DNA from: Methylotenera sp. RIFCSPLOWO2_02_FULL_45_14
Lineage (GTDB): Bacteria; Pseudomonadota; Gammaproteobacteria; Burkholderiales; Methylophilaceae
Direction of reading: 5' to 3'
NCBI GenBank assembly: GCA_001803395.1
Contig: MHBU01000027.1
Location: 59,961-123,960 of the forward strand
DNA length: 64,000 nt
In this document: positions 1 through 8,920 of the stretch, piece by piece
Layout of the letters: each line of letters opens with the position of its first letter
Position numbering within the stretch: position 1 is the first letter of the stretch
Position numbers and translations under genes: made by a program
Notes under the pieces: model-generated
Databases searched by the model: none
Told to the model about the DNA's origin: nothing
The model's input: the letters and a program-made list of their open reading frames with translations, nothing else

Positions 1-71
1 TTGGATGGATAAAGCTAAAGACTTTTTTGCTTAGTTTTTAGTTTTTGACGTAGTTAAAACCAAAACTTTCA

Positions 72-107
72 TTAGCCAGGATTTTCTATTAGGAAAATCC
101 TGGCTAA
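72..107 (-). terminator. Stem-loop downstream of murI
   Basis: A perfect 14-bp inverted repeat (72-85 and 94-107) with an 8-base loop lies 27 bases beyond the murI stop codon, in the direction of murI transcription. The T-rich stretch on the minus strand begins several bases after the stem, so it is a plausible but not textbook rho-independent terminator. Confidence 0.5.
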
Positions 108-133
108 ACCCGTAACGACAGGACCAATGCGCC

Positions 134-958
134 CTACAAAATGCTTATTTCAGCACTTTGGCCCCACAACTGGCTAATTACCTGCTTTGCATCGTTAGCT
201 TCACTATTGGTCCAAAATTGCACTTGGGTGAGCTGATTATTATCCGAAAGCAAATCAAGCGCTAATAAACGCTGTTGTAAATGCTTAGCTACCGCCGCAC
301 CTGTATCAATCAGCGTGACATCTGATCCAACCACTTGTTCTATCAAAGCTCGCGCAAACGGGTAATGGGTACAGCCCAGCACGATGGTATCTGCACCTGC
401 ATCCAGCAGTGGCCGGCAATACTGCTCCACTAAGCGCAAAGTATTTTCGGCAGCGATTTCACCGCGTTCTATGCACTCTACCAGCCCCACGCAAGCTTGC
501 GTGACTACTTTGACATTACGACCGTAACTTTCGAGCAAGCCCGCGAACTGAGCGCTTTTAAGCGTACCCGTGGTCGCAAGCACGCCGATGATGCCATTTT
601 TACTGGCTTCTGCCGCTGGCTTTACTGCGGGTTCCATGCCGATAATTGGAATATGGTTCGGCAGTGTGTATTTTGCACGCATGGCGTCAATCGCTGCTGC
701 GGTAGCGGTATTACAGGCGACCACAATCACTTTTGCATCTTTAGCGATTAGAAAATCTGCAATTTCAAAACAACGTGCCTGGATTTCTGCGGGGGTTTTA
801 TTGCCATAAGGGGCGTACTTGCTATCCGCCACATACAACAATTGTTCAAATGGCAGTAAGGCATGAATGTGCTTCAACACAGAAATACCACCCACGCCTG
901 AGTCGAATACGGCAATTGGTCGATCCTTCATAGCATGAGTGGTAGATTGAGCAGTCAT
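134..958 (-). CDS. murI: Glutamate racemase
   Basis: Interconverts L- and D-glutamate in the cytoplasm to supply D-Glu for peptidoglycan. The N-terminus carries the FDSGVGG substrate motif, and the two catalytic cysteines are visible in VACNTATA and in LGCTHYP, about 110 residues apart, as in the family. Length of about 274 residues is normal. The frame stays open to 1015, but the residues before 958 do not look like the family; ATG at 958 or ATG at 931 (directly before KDRPIAVFDSG) are the likely starts, and neither has a clear Shine-Dalgarno sequence. It is divergent from the corrinoid adenosyltransferase gene, about 60 bp away. Confidence 0.95.
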   Translation of the reverse strand: MTAQSTTHAMKDRPIAVFDSGVGGISVLKHIHALLPFEQLLYVADSKYAPYGNKTPAEIQARCFEIADFLIAKDAKVIVVACNTATAAAIDAMRAKYTLPNHIPIIGMEPAVKPAAEASKNGIIGVLATTGTLKSAQFAGLLESYGRNVKVVTQACVGLVECIERGEIAAENTLRLVEQYCRPLLDAGADTIVLGCTHYPFARALIEQVVGSDVTLIDTGAAVAKHLQQRLLALDLLSDNNQLTQVQFWTNSEANDAKQVISQLWGQSAEISIL

Positions 959-1018
959 AGCAAGGCGGTCATCAGTTACAATACGCAGATTATAGATGAA
1001 TATCACTACAAGCAAGCT

Positions 1019-1567
1019 ATGGCAAATAGACTAAGTAAAATTTACACGCGCACCGGCGACGATGGCACTACAGGGCTAGGTGACGGCAGCCGCATTAACA
1101 AAGACAGCATTCGTGTTGATGCAATGGGTGATGTGGATGAGTTAAATTCAGTCATCGGTTTAATACTGACTGAACCCATCCCTGGCAATTTAAAAGCTAT
1201 GCTCACAAAAATTCAGCATGATTTATTTAATCTAGGTGGCGAAATTTGCATTCCAGGTTATGTGATTTTGCAACAAGCGCGCATTGATGATTTAGAGCAG
1301 GCAATAGACACACTGAATGACGATTTAAAGCCGCTAAAAGAGTTTATTTTACCTGGTGGCACTAAAGCCGCAGCTTTTTGCCATCTTGCGCGCACTATTT
1401 GCCGCCGTGCAGAGCGCAAACTGATTCAGTTGCACCGCAATGAAAAAGTCACTGAAATTTCACTAAAGTATTTAAACCGCCTGTCTGATTTACTATTTGT
1501 GCTGTGCCGCGTTTTTAACAAAGAGGCTGGCATCAGCGATGTACTGTGGAAAAATGAGCAAGCTTAA
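1019..1567 (+). CDS. Cob(I)alamin adenosyltransferase, PduO type
   Basis: Transfers the adenosyl group of ATP to cob(I)alamin to make adenosylcobalamin. The N-terminal TRTGDDGTTGLGDG motif binds ATP, and the helix with LARTICRRAERK carries the family's conserved arginines. About 182 residues from the ATG at 1019, which is the normal size. The frame extends upstream to 935, but that stretch overlaps the murI start region and is unlike the family. It is the first gene of the plus-strand run leading to pcnB. No cobalamin riboswitch is seen upstream. Confidence 0.93.
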   Translation: MANRLSKIYTRTGDDGTTGLGDGSRINKDSIRVDAMGDVDELNSVIGLILTEPIPGNLKAMLTKIQHDLFNLGGEICIPGYVILQQARIDDLEQAIDTLNDDLKPLKEFILPGGTKAAAFCHLARTICRRAERKLIQLHRNEKVTEISLKYLNRLSDLLFVLCRVFNKEAGISDVLWKNEQA

Positions 1568-1575
1568 ATTTAAGC

Positions 1576-1581
1576 TATAAT
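1576..1581 (+). promoter_or_regulatory. Possible -10 box in front of pcnB
   Basis: A perfect TATAAT lies seven bases before the pcnB ATG at 1588, which would place the transcription start at or next to the start codon. There is no convincing -35 hexamer and no Shine-Dalgarno sequence, so a leaderless transcript is possible but unproven. Confidence 0.3.
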
Positions 1582-1587
1582 TTCACT

Positions 1588-3021
1588 ATGATAAGAAAAC
1601 TGTTCAACAAAATTTTTAAACCCAAACTCGCTAAAACGGGGCATGTAAAACCCGAGCGCGATCAATCAGAAACCCAAAAATCACAGCACTCAAGTCGCCC
1701 CATACTAGGCACAAAGAAATCTGCCAAAAGAAACAATAGTGGTAAAGATAGTGCCGTCATCATTGCGTACAAAAAACATCAGATAGACCGCAGCCTATTG
1801 AGTAGTGCTGCGCATAGAACGATTGAAGGCTTGCAAAAAGCGGGCTTTGAAGCCTTTATCGTTGGTGGCGCAGTGCGTGATTTATTACTGAAACGCATTC
1901 CTAAAGATTTTGATATTGCCACAGATGCCACTCCTGAAGAAGTCAACCGTGTGTTTAGACGTTCGCGTATTATTGGGCGACGCTTTCGCTTAGTCCATGT
2001 GTTGTTTGGCGATGAAACGATTGAGGTTTCCACTTTCCGCGGCCATCATGAAACACAAGGGGATGCGCATACTAACGAGAGCGGCCGCATTATTCGCGAT
2101 AACATTTTTGGTAGCCTGGAAGAAGACGCAGCGCGGCGCGACTTTACTGCCAACGCACTTTACTACGACCCAACCAGCCAAGAAGTACTCGATTTCCACC
2201 AAGGCTTTGCGGATATTCAAGCAGGTGTTTTGCGCATGATAGGCAAACCCGAAACACGCTACGCAGAAGACCCGGTGCGCATGCTACGCGTGGTGCGGCT
2301 ATCTGCAAAGCTGGGGTTACGTATTGACCCTGCTACGATGGCGCCCATTGCCAAGATGGCGGACTTATTGCAAGACGTGCCTCCCAGCCGCTTGTTTGAT
2401 GAAATGCTGAAATTATTCCTCTCAGGTCATGCCATTGAAAGCGTCAGTGCACTACGCGAGCAACACTTACATCACGGCTTGCTGCCGATGCTCGATGTCG
2501 TATTAGAGCAGCCAATGGGTGAGCGTTTTGTCATGTTAGCGCTGCATAATACGGATGATCGCATCGCGTCGGGCAAGTCAGCCAATCCCAGTTTTTTGTT
2601 TGCCACCTTACTATGGCATGAAGTATTAGCCGCTTGGGAAACTTATAAAGCTGAAGCACCCCCAATACCCGCTCTACACATGGCGATGAGTGAAGTAATT
2701 GCCACACAGGCAGAAAAATTAGCCATTCATAACCGCTACACCGCAACCATGAAAGAAATCTGGGGCATGCAACCGCGCTTTGAACAACGTGCTGGCAAAC
2801 GCCCTTTTGGCTTACTTACGCACCCACGCTACCGTGCTGGCTATGATTTTTTGTTACTGCGCTGCGAATCAGGGGAATTGCCTGCAGAGCTAGGCGAATG
2901 GTGGACAACATTTGCCAACGCCGAAGGTGATGCCCGCGCCGCCATGTTGCAAGCGGATACCGCACCTAAAAAACGTAAAAAAAGAAACCGTAAAAAATCC
3001 AGCGCCACTATAGAAGCATGA
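1588..3021 (+). CDS. pcnB: Poly(A) polymerase I
   Basis: Adds 3' poly(A) tails that target RNA for decay. Class II nucleotidyltransferase: GGAVRD at about residues 93-98 followed by the metal-binding DFDIATD motif, then RRSRIIGRRFRLVHV, which is typical of bacterial PcnB rather than CCA-adding enzymes. The C-terminus is strongly basic (PKKRKKRNRKK), a usual PcnB tail for RNA binding. 477 residues is in range. No Shine-Dalgarno sequence precedes the ATG, but a TATAAT is seven bases upstream. The stop overlaps the folK start (ATGA), so the two are translationally coupled. Confidence 0.95.
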   Translation: MIRKLFNKIFKPKLAKTGHVKPERDQSETQKSQHSSRPILGTKKSAKRNNSGKDSAVIIAYKKHQIDRSLLSSAAHRTIEGLQKAGFEAFIVGGAVRDLLLKRIPKDFDIATDATPEEVNRVFRRSRIIGRRFRLVHVLFGDETIEVSTFRGHHETQGDAHTNESGRIIRDNIFGSLEEDAARRDFTANALYYDPTSQEVLDFHQGFADIQAGVLRMIGKPETRYAEDPVRMLRVVRLSAKLGLRIDPATMAPIAKMADLLQDVPPSRLFDEMLKLFLSGHAIESVSALREQHLHHGLLPMLDVVLEQPMGERFVMLALHNTDDRIASGKSANPSFLFATLLWHEVLAAWETYKAEAPPIPALHMAMSEVIATQAEKLAIHNRYTATMKEIWGMQPRFEQRAGKRPFGLLTHPRYRAGYDFLLLRCESGELPAELGEWWTTFANAEGDARAAMLQADTAPKKRKKRNRKKSSATIEA

Positions 3022-3503
3022 TGAAACAAGCGTTTGTTGCACTTGGGAGCAATTTAGAAAACCCTATAGAACAAGTACAAAAAGCGTTCGTTGCTTTAAG
3101 TCATTTACCTGGAACACGGCTAGTTAAACAATCATCACTCTACCGAACAGCACCCATTGATTGTATTGATGCTGCACCAGATTTTATTAACGCCGTGGCA
3201 GAAATTGAGACTGAACTGTCGCCACAAGTATTGCTCGATGCCTTACATAAAATTGAAAATGGGGCAGGACGTGAGCGTCCTTATATCAACGCACCGCGCG
3301 TGCTAGATTGCGACTTATTGTTATACGAAAATGTAGTGCTAAATACAGTTAAACTCACGCTGCCGCACCCGCGCATGCATACGCGCGGCTTTGTCTTGCT
3401 GCCACTATTTGAAATCGCACCGCATCTTATTTTGCCAAATCATGGCAAAATAGCGCCATTGATTACGCCCGAGTTATCTTTGGGCATTAACAGACTTCCT
3501 TAA
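3018..3503 (+). CDS. folK: 2-amino-4-hydroxy-6-hydroxymethyldihydropteridine pyrophosphokinase
   Basis: Pyrophosphorylates the pterin precursor in folate synthesis. The N-terminal ALGSNLENP, the RPYINAPRVLDCDLLLY segment with the two metal-binding aspartates, and HPRMHTRGFVLLPL are diagnostic. 161 residues is normal. It starts inside the pcnB stop codon (4-base overlap) and is followed 12 bases later by the deoxynucleoside kinase, so it is part of the same operon, which continues into pantothenate genes. Confidence 0.96.
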   Translation: MMKQAFVALGSNLENPIEQVQKAFVALSHLPGTRLVKQSSLYRTAPIDCIDAAPDFINAVAEIETELSPQVLLDALHKIENGAGRERPYINAPRVLDCDLLLYENVVLNTVKLTLPHPRMHTRGFVLLPLFEIAPHLILPNHGKIAPLITPELSLGINRLP

Positions 3504-3515
3504 GCTTACAAAAAC

Positions 3516-4163
3516 ATGAGCATTTTTAATAAATTCCCTTACATCGTCGTTGAAGGCCCCATTGGCAGCGGAAAAACTACGCTCGCAAAAATGTTGGCGG
3601 ATAAATTTCCAGTGGATTATTTATCTGAAAAAGCTGAGTCCAACCCGTTTTTACCGCGCTTTTATCAAGATGCGCAGCGCTATGGTTTACCGACACAGCT
3701 GTTCTTTTTATTTCAGCGTGCCAACCAAATTAAAGATATTAGTCAGCGCGACATGTTTGCCAAGCCAATTGTTGCGGACTTTTTTTTAGAAAAAGATCCG
3801 ATATTTGCACGGCTGAATTTAGATGATGAAGAATATGCGTTGTATCATCAAATCTATCAACATTTACAGTTAAAGGCGCCCAAGCCTGATTTGGTCATTT
3901 ACTTGCAAACGCCAATTGATGCATTGGCGGAGCGCGTTGAGGCGCGCAACGTAAGCTATGAACAAGATATTCCACGCGAATATTTAGAACGTTTAGCCAA
4001 TGCTTATAGCGAGTTTTTTCATAACTACGATACTTCGCCAGTACTCATTGTGAACAATGAAAAACTCAACATCCTCAAAAACGACAGTTCGTTGGATTTA
4101 TTGTTAAATCGTATTATGCAGATTAAAGGTCAGCGCGAATTCTTTAATCCAAATTTTGAATGA
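3516..4163 (+). CDS. Deoxyadenosine/deoxyguanosine-type deoxynucleoside kinase
   Basis: Phosphorylates deoxynucleosides for salvage. The P-loop GPIGSGKTT is at about residues 14-22, and the LID region ARNVSYEQDIPREYL is typical of the dNK (dCK/dGK) family. 215 residues matches bacterial members. It sits between folK and panB, a common arrangement in beta- and gammaproteobacteria. Substrate choice among dAdo, dGuo and dCyd cannot be read from the sequence. Confidence 0.9.
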   Translation: MSIFNKFPYIVVEGPIGSGKTTLAKMLADKFPVDYLSEKAESNPFLPRFYQDAQRYGLPTQLFFLFQRANQIKDISQRDMFAKPIVADFFLEKDPIFARLNLDDEEYALYHQIYQHLQLKAPKPDLVIYLQTPIDALAERVEARNVSYEQDIPREYLERLANAYSEFFHNYDTSPVLIVNNEKLNILKNDSSLDLLLNRIMQIKGQREFFNPNFE

Positions 4164-4185
4164 CTATTCGCAAGCCGCTTAATAC

Positions 4186-4998
4186 ATGAAATTATCTGAT
4201 ATTCAACAAATGGCTAATCATGGTGAAAAAATTGCCATGCTCACTTGCTACGACGCGACTTTTGCCAAGTTAATGGAACATGCCGGCGTGGATATTTTAC
4301 TGGTAGGTGACTCGCTCGGCATGGTGCTGCAAGGCGCAGAAAATACGCTCAATGTAAGCATGCACCACATGACCTACCACACTAAAAGCGTAGCCGCGGG
4401 CGCACCGAATACGCTAATCATTGCCGACATGCCGGTAGGCAGTTACGAACACGATAACGAAGCCGCCTACAAAAATGCCGCCTGGTTAATAAAATCTGGT
4501 GCGCACATGGTGAAGTTTGAGGGCGGCGGTGACAGAATCAACACCGCACGCTATTTGATTGAGCATGGCATTCCGGTTTGCGCACATTTGGGCTTTACAC
4601 CGCAATCGGTGAATCAACTTGGTGGTTATAAAATTCAAGGTAAAACACAAGCATCGGCCGAGCAGATTCTTAATGATGCAAAAGCCATGAGTGAAGCAGG
4701 CGCCAGTTTTGTATTGCTAGAAATGGTGCCGGCAGCACTGGCTAAAAAAATCACTGAAAGCATTGAAGTGCCCACCATCGGCATTGGCGCTGGGGTAGAT
4801 TGTAACGGGCAGGTATTAGTCATACAAGATTTGCTGGGTATTTATACCGGACCCGCTTCTAAAGCCCCTCACGAATTTAAAAGCCCTAGATTTACTAAAA
4901 ACTTTTTGCAAGAAACCAATAGCATTCAGCAAGCGGTTACCAATTATGTGCAAGCTGTGAAGAAGAGAACTTTTCCAGCGACAGAGCACAGCTATTGA
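4186..4998 (+). CDS. panB: 3-methyl-2-oxobutanoate hydroxymethyltransferase
   Basis: Makes ketopantoate from alpha-ketoisovalerate and methylene-tetrahydrofolate, the first committed step to pantothenate. A TIM-barrel enzyme: LVGDSLGMVLQG holds a metal-binding Asp near the N-terminus, HLGFTPQSV and the IGIGAGVDCNGQVLV segment follow. 270 residues is normal. It directly precedes panC, and the folate link to upstream folK fits. Confidence 0.97.
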   Translation: MKLSDIQQMANHGEKIAMLTCYDATFAKLMEHAGVDILLVGDSLGMVLQGAENTLNVSMHHMTYHTKSVAAGAPNTLIIADMPVGSYEHDNEAAYKNAAWLIKSGAHMVKFEGGGDRINTARYLIEHGIPVCAHLGFTPQSVNQLGGYKIQGKTQASAEQILNDAKAMSEAGASFVLLEMVPAALAKKITESIEVPTIGIGAGVDCNGQVLVIQDLLGIYTGPASKAPHEFKSPRFTKNFLQETNSIQQAVTNYVQAVKKRTFPATEHSY

Positions 4999-5033
4999 AT
5001 TTGCCACAAAAAGCCCAATTTAACAGTCAACCC

Positions 5034-5885
5034 ATGCAAACCATCCACACCGTTAACGAATTAAGAAGTGCGCTTAAAGCCCAGTCTAACATTGGCTTTG
5101 TACCTACTATGGGCAACCTGCATGCGGGACACATTCACTTGGTAGAAATTGCCAATCAACATGCCCAATGTGTAGTAGTGAGTATTTTTGTAAATCCGCT
5201 ACAGTTTGGTGCCAATGAAGATTTAGCCAGCTATCCGCGCACTTTAGAGGCAGACTGTGAAAAGTTAAAAACGGCAGGTACGGATATCGTATTTGCACCA
5301 TCTATTGCAGAAGTATATCCAGATTTTGATGGCGACAATCTCAATCAAAGCATGACGATTACGCCGCCACCAATGGCTAATGGGCTTTGCGGCACCTCGC
5401 GTCCTGGACATTTTAGCGGTGTAGCCACTGTGGTCATGAAATTGTTTAATATCGTGCAGCCTCAAGTGGCAGTATTTGGACAAAAAGATTTTCAGCAACT
5501 TTTTGTTATTAAAGAATTGGTCAAACAATTTAATCTACCCATAGAAATTATTGCAGGCAACACCGTGCGCGAGCCGAGCGGCTTGGCAATGAGCTCCCGC
5601 AACGGCTATTTAACAACGGCGCAAAAAATTGCGGCCTCACAACTACAGCAATGCTTGCAGAAAATTGTGAGCGCAATAAAACAAGGCAATACCGACTTTG
5701 CCGACTTGGAGCAAACGGCAATGCAAATGTTAAATGATAAAGGTTGGTCGGTTGATTATATTTCCGTGCGTTCAGCTAACACATTAGCGCTTGCAACGAA
5801 GGAGGACTCAAACTTGGTGGTGTTGGGCGCAGCTAAATTAGGTAACGTGCGTTTGATTGATAATATTGATTTTTGCGCTAAGTGA
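5034..5885 (+). CDS. panC: Pantoate-beta-alanine ligase (pantothenate synthetase)
   Basis: Condenses pantoate with beta-alanine using ATP. The nucleotidyltransferase HIGH-like motif is in PTMGNLHAGH, and the KMSKS-like loop is SSRNGYL. ATG at 5034 gives about 283 residues and the standard N-terminus (MQTIHTV...). An in-frame TTG at 4995 overlaps the panB stop and would add 13 non-conserved residues, so it is not preferred. Confidence 0.96.
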   Translation: MQTIHTVNELRSALKAQSNIGFVPTMGNLHAGHIHLVEIANQHAQCVVVSIFVNPLQFGANEDLASYPRTLEADCEKLKTAGTDIVFAPSIAEVYPDFDGDNLNQSMTITPPPMANGLCGTSRPGHFSGVATVVMKLFNIVQPQVAVFGQKDFQQLFVIKELVKQFNLPIEIIAGNTVREPSGLAMSSRNGYLTTAQKIAASQLQQCLQKIVSAIKQGNTDFADLEQTAMQMLNDKGWSVDYISVRSANTLALATKEDSNLVVLGAAKLGNVRLIDNIDFCAK

Positions 5886-5901
5886 TTGAAAAGACTATAA
5901 T
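5873..5901 (+). promoter_or_regulatory. Possible promoter for panD-rsfS-rlmH
   Basis: TATAAT at 5896-5901 with a weak TTGCGC at 5873-5878 and 17-base spacing, at the end of panC and 30 bases before panD. A secondary promoter inside the pan operon is plausible; the -35 is poor. Confidence 0.35.
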
Positions 5902-5930
5902 GCAGTCCCTTTAAAAAAACGGTTAAGCAC

Positions 5931-6311
5931 ATGCAAAGAACCATGCTTAAATCCAAGTTGCACCGCGTACATGTTACGCACTCTGAGCTTCACTACGAAG
6001 GTAGCTGTGCTATTGACGAAGAATTGCTCGAAGCTGCAAACATCCGTGAATATGAAAAAATCAGCATTTATAACGTCACCAATGGCGAGCGTTTTACTAC
6101 TTACGCTATTCGTGCTGAGCGTCACTCTGGCATTATTTCCGTGAATGGTGCTGCTGCGCACAAAGCGCACCCTAAAGATATTATTATTATTGCAAGTTAT
6201 GCCATTTATCATGAAGATGAACTTGCAAACTATCAGCCACAACTCGTATATGTCGACAATCAAAACCGCATACAATCTCAACGCAATGCAATTCCCGTAC
6301 AGGCCGCTTAA
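5931..6311 (+). CDS. panD: Aspartate 1-decarboxylase precursor
   Basis: Pyruvoyl enzyme that makes beta-alanine from aspartate for PanC. It is made as a proenzyme that cleaves itself between Gly and Ser in HYEGSCAID, near residue 24-25, to form the pyruvoyl group. The N-terminus aligns with other PanD proteins from the first Met, so ATG 5931 is kept. 126 residues is normal. The stop is immediately followed by the rsfS ATG. Confidence 0.96.
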   Translation: MQRTMLKSKLHRVHVTHSELHYEGSCAIDEELLEAANIREYEKISIYNVTNGERFTTYAIRAERHSGIISVNGAAAHKAHPKDIIIIASYAIYHEDELANYQPQLVYVDNQNRIQSQRNAIPVQAA

Positions 6312-6701
6312 ATGACACCAGACTTAAATACAGCAAAATCAGACGCAGCATATTTAGAAACCATGAAACTCGCAGTAGTGGATGCGATTGAAGACATTAA
6401 AGGGTTTGATATCAGCGTGATGGATGTGCGCAAACTTACCAGCATGACCAGCTACATGATTGTTGCATCAGCCAACTCTAGCCGCCAAGCCAAGGCAGTG
6501 GCCGATAATGTACGTGAAAAACTCAAAGAAAAAGGCTATGCCATTCGCGGTACTGAAGGCGAAAAAGAAGGTGAATGGGTGTTAGTGGATTTAGATGATA
6601 TCGTCGTCCACATTATGGTGCCCGCTACCCGTGCTTATTACAACCTTGAGCAATTATGGGGCGAGGCAGAAAGCCGTCGCGGTCATATTAAAGCGGAATA
6701 A
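6312..6701 (+). CDS. rsfS: Ribosomal silencing factor RsfS
   Basis: Binds uL14 on the 50S subunit and blocks subunit joining when nutrients are short. Family hallmarks are the VMDVRKLTSMTSYMIVAS strand region and RGTEGEKEGEWVLVDLDDIVVH. 129 residues fits. It starts with no gap after panD and is followed by rlmH, the nearly universal rsfS-rlmH pair. Confidence 0.95.
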   Translation: MTPDLNTAKSDAAYLETMKLAVVDAIEDIKGFDISVMDVRKLTSMTSYMIVASANSSRQAKAVADNVREKLKEKGYAIRGTEGEKEGEWVLVDLDDIVVHIMVPATRAYYNLEQLWGEAESRRGHIKAE

Positions 6702-6732
6702 TTCCGTTATCAATCAGTTTCAGGGCTAATGT

Positions 6733-7200
6733 TTGAAGCTCCGTATCATTTCTGTTGGTCATAAAATGCCAAGCTGGGTTGAAACAGCCTGCGCAGAATA
6801 CATCAAGCGCATGCCGCGCGAGCTCAGCGTTGAAATCATTGAAATCAAACCAGACAAACGTGCGGATGGCAAAAATAGTGCGGTGGTACAAGAAGCAGAA
6901 GCCAAACGTATTTTAGAAACCGTAGGCCGTGATTATTTAATCGCATGCGATGAACGCGGACAGGAAGTCACCACCCTACAACTCGCTGATAAAATGAAAT
7001 TTTGGCAAACGCTCGGCCGCGATGTCTGTATTGTCATTGGCGGTGCTGATGGCCTGCACCCAAACCTGAAACAACAAGCCGAATGGCTTTGGGGCTTATC
7101 TAAACTCACTTTACCGCATGCTTTTGTACGCGTACTGCTTTGTGAGCAACTTTATCGTGCGCATTCTGTGATTCAAAATCACCCTTATCACCGCGAGTAA
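6733..7200 (+). CDS. rlmH: 23S rRNA (pseudouridine-1915-N3)-methyltransferase
   Basis: SPOUT-family methyltransferase modifying helix 69 of 23S rRNA. The C-terminal knot carries VIGGADGLHP, and the protein ends in the typical HPYHRE. 155 residues is the standard length. The start is a TTG at 6733 giving MKLRIISVG, which matches the family; the nearby ATG at 6729 is out of frame, so the TTG call is well supported. Confidence 0.96.
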   Translation: MKLRIISVGHKMPSWVETACAEYIKRMPRELSVEIIEIKPDKRADGKNSAVVQEAEAKRILETVGRDYLIACDERGQEVTTLQLADKMKFWQTLGRDVCIVIGGADGLHPNLKQQAEWLWGLSKLTLPHAFVRVLLCEQLYRAHSVIQNHPYHRE

Positions 7201-7217
7201 TTATTTCATCGAACACC

Positions 7218-8639
7218 ATGCAATATGAAAAATCCCTGGTGTGGTTTCGCCGCGATTTACGCGATTTTGATCACGCCGCGCTTTACCATGCACTTAAACA
7301 CTCAGCCCAAGTTTATTGCGCTTTTGTGTTTGATACAGAAATTTTAGATAAGCTCACCGATAAAGCAGACCGTCGTGTAGCGTTTATTTGGGAAAGCGTA
7401 AGAGAACTCAAAGCCGCGCTACAAAACAAAGGGGGTGATTTAATCGTGCTGCATGGTAGAGCAGCGGATGAAATTCCAGCCTTGGCAAATACGCTGCAAG
7501 TGCAAGCTGTATTTACCAATCACGATTATGAGCCCAGCGCTATTGCACGTGATCTTCTAGTCGAGGCACAACTCCAAACCAGCAACATTGCCTTTCAGCA
7601 CTATAAAGACCAGGTAATCTTTGAAAAAGATGAAGTCTTAACCATGACAGGTAAGCCATATAGCATATTTACGCCCTATAAAAACAGGTGGCTTAACACC
7701 GTAAACGACTTTTACCTAAAAGCTTACCCAGTTGATGCTTATCTGCACCATCTCGCCAAACCAGAAACCAATGATTTAATCAGCCTGGAATTACTTGGGT
7801 TTCAACGCACGAATTTATCGCACATGCGCCTACCCACAGGCATGAGCGGCGGTGCTGCATTATTTGCAGATTTCTCAGCGCGCATTCAGCGCTACAAAGA
7901 AGCGCGTGACTTCCCTGCAGTTAAAGGTGTTTCTTATTTGTCGGTACACCTACGCTTTGGCACGGTTTCTATTCGCCACCTGGCACGCACCGCTTTGCAA
8001 ATAGGTGGTGCAGGTGCGGAAACTTGGGCATCCGAGCTGATTTGGCGCGATTTTTACTTTCAAATATTGCACTATCATCCGCAACTGGCAGCTGGTAAAG
8101 CCTTTAAGCCTGAATTTGAAGCATTACCATTTCCGAATAATCCAGACTATTTTCAAGCGTGGTGCGATGGAAAAACTGGCTACCCGCTAGTAGATGCCGC
8201 GATGCGCCAACTCAATAGCACCGGTTTTATGCACAACCGTTTACGCATGGTGGCAGCAAGTTTTTTAGTCAAAGACCTGCTCATCGACTGGCGCTGGGGC
8301 GAACGTTACTTTGCCGAAAAACTCATTGATTTTGATTTCAGCGCCAATAATGGCGGCTGGCAATGGGCAGCCTCTACCGGCTGCGACGCGCAACCCTGGT
8401 TTAGAATTTTCAACCCCATCACGCAAAGTGAACGTTTTGACGCCAATGGTCGATTTATCCGCAAATATGTCACAGAACTGGCCAACTGCAACGATAAAGA
8501 AATACATGCACCATGGTTAATGCCGCCGCTACGTCAAACAGCCATTAACACCGTGATTGGCCGTGACTATCCTCAGCCAATTGTCGATCATGCCTCACAA
8601 CGCGCTTTAGCATTGGTACTATACAAAGTGAACAGTTAG
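7218..8639 (+). CDS. phrB: Deoxyribodipyrimidine photolyase
   Basis: Repairs cyclobutane pyrimidine dimers using blue light. The N-terminal Rossmann-like antenna domain starts LVWFRRDLRDFDHAAL, and the C-terminal FAD-binding helical domain includes MRQLNSTGFMHNRLRM and STGCDAQPWFRIFNP, typical of class I CPD photolyases. 473 residues is full length. It is the last gene of the plus-strand run before a 280-bp gap. Confidence 0.95.
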   Translation: MQYEKSLVWFRRDLRDFDHAALYHALKHSAQVYCAFVFDTEILDKLTDKADRRVAFIWESVRELKAALQNKGGDLIVLHGRAADEIPALANTLQVQAVFTNHDYEPSAIARDLLVEAQLQTSNIAFQHYKDQVIFEKDEVLTMTGKPYSIFTPYKNRWLNTVNDFYLKAYPVDAYLHHLAKPETNDLISLELLGFQRTNLSHMRLPTGMSGGAALFADFSARIQRYKEARDFPAVKGVSYLSVHLRFGTVSIRHLARTALQIGGAGAETWASELIWRDFYFQILHYHPQLAAGKAFKPEFEALPFPNNPDYFQAWCDGKTGYPLVDAAMRQLNSTGFMHNRLRMVAASFLVKDLLIDWRWGERYFAEKLIDFDFSANNGGWQWAASTGCDAQPWFRIFNPITQSERFDANGRFIRKYVTELANCNDKEIHAPWLMPPLRQTAINTVIGRDYPQPIVDHASQRALALVLYKVNS

Positions 8640-8920
8640 CAAGCTTCATTAAAAAGGCACCCCAACAACTTTTAGTAACAAACTACTAAGCTTTAATCAA
8701 CTTAACGATAGAAGCTAAATCTCGGCACAACATTTGCTTAAACCTACTAAATACTTCATACAATATAATGTAGTATTAGTGCAAAAAATATTTTTTGTGT
8801 TACATTTATGAAACAAATGTAAATTTTAGTATCTACTGGCATTTTATATCAATAGACATACGCCTCTAGCTCATGAATAATGGCAACATGGCGTTTTAAT
8901 ACTTAAAAAGAACTCTAACA
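8640..8920. other. Intergenic region phrB-mlaA
   Basis: AT-rich and without an ORF. It contains an isolated TATAAT at 8764-8769 without a matching -35 at normal spacing, and an 8-bp stem-loop (8800-8807 and 8815-8822). It may hold the mlaA promoter, but no single site is convincing. Confidence 0.4.

Noticed and set aside
5895..6281. 128-codon open frame opposite panD
   Set aside because: Antisense to a well-supported panD; no ribosome site or similarity.
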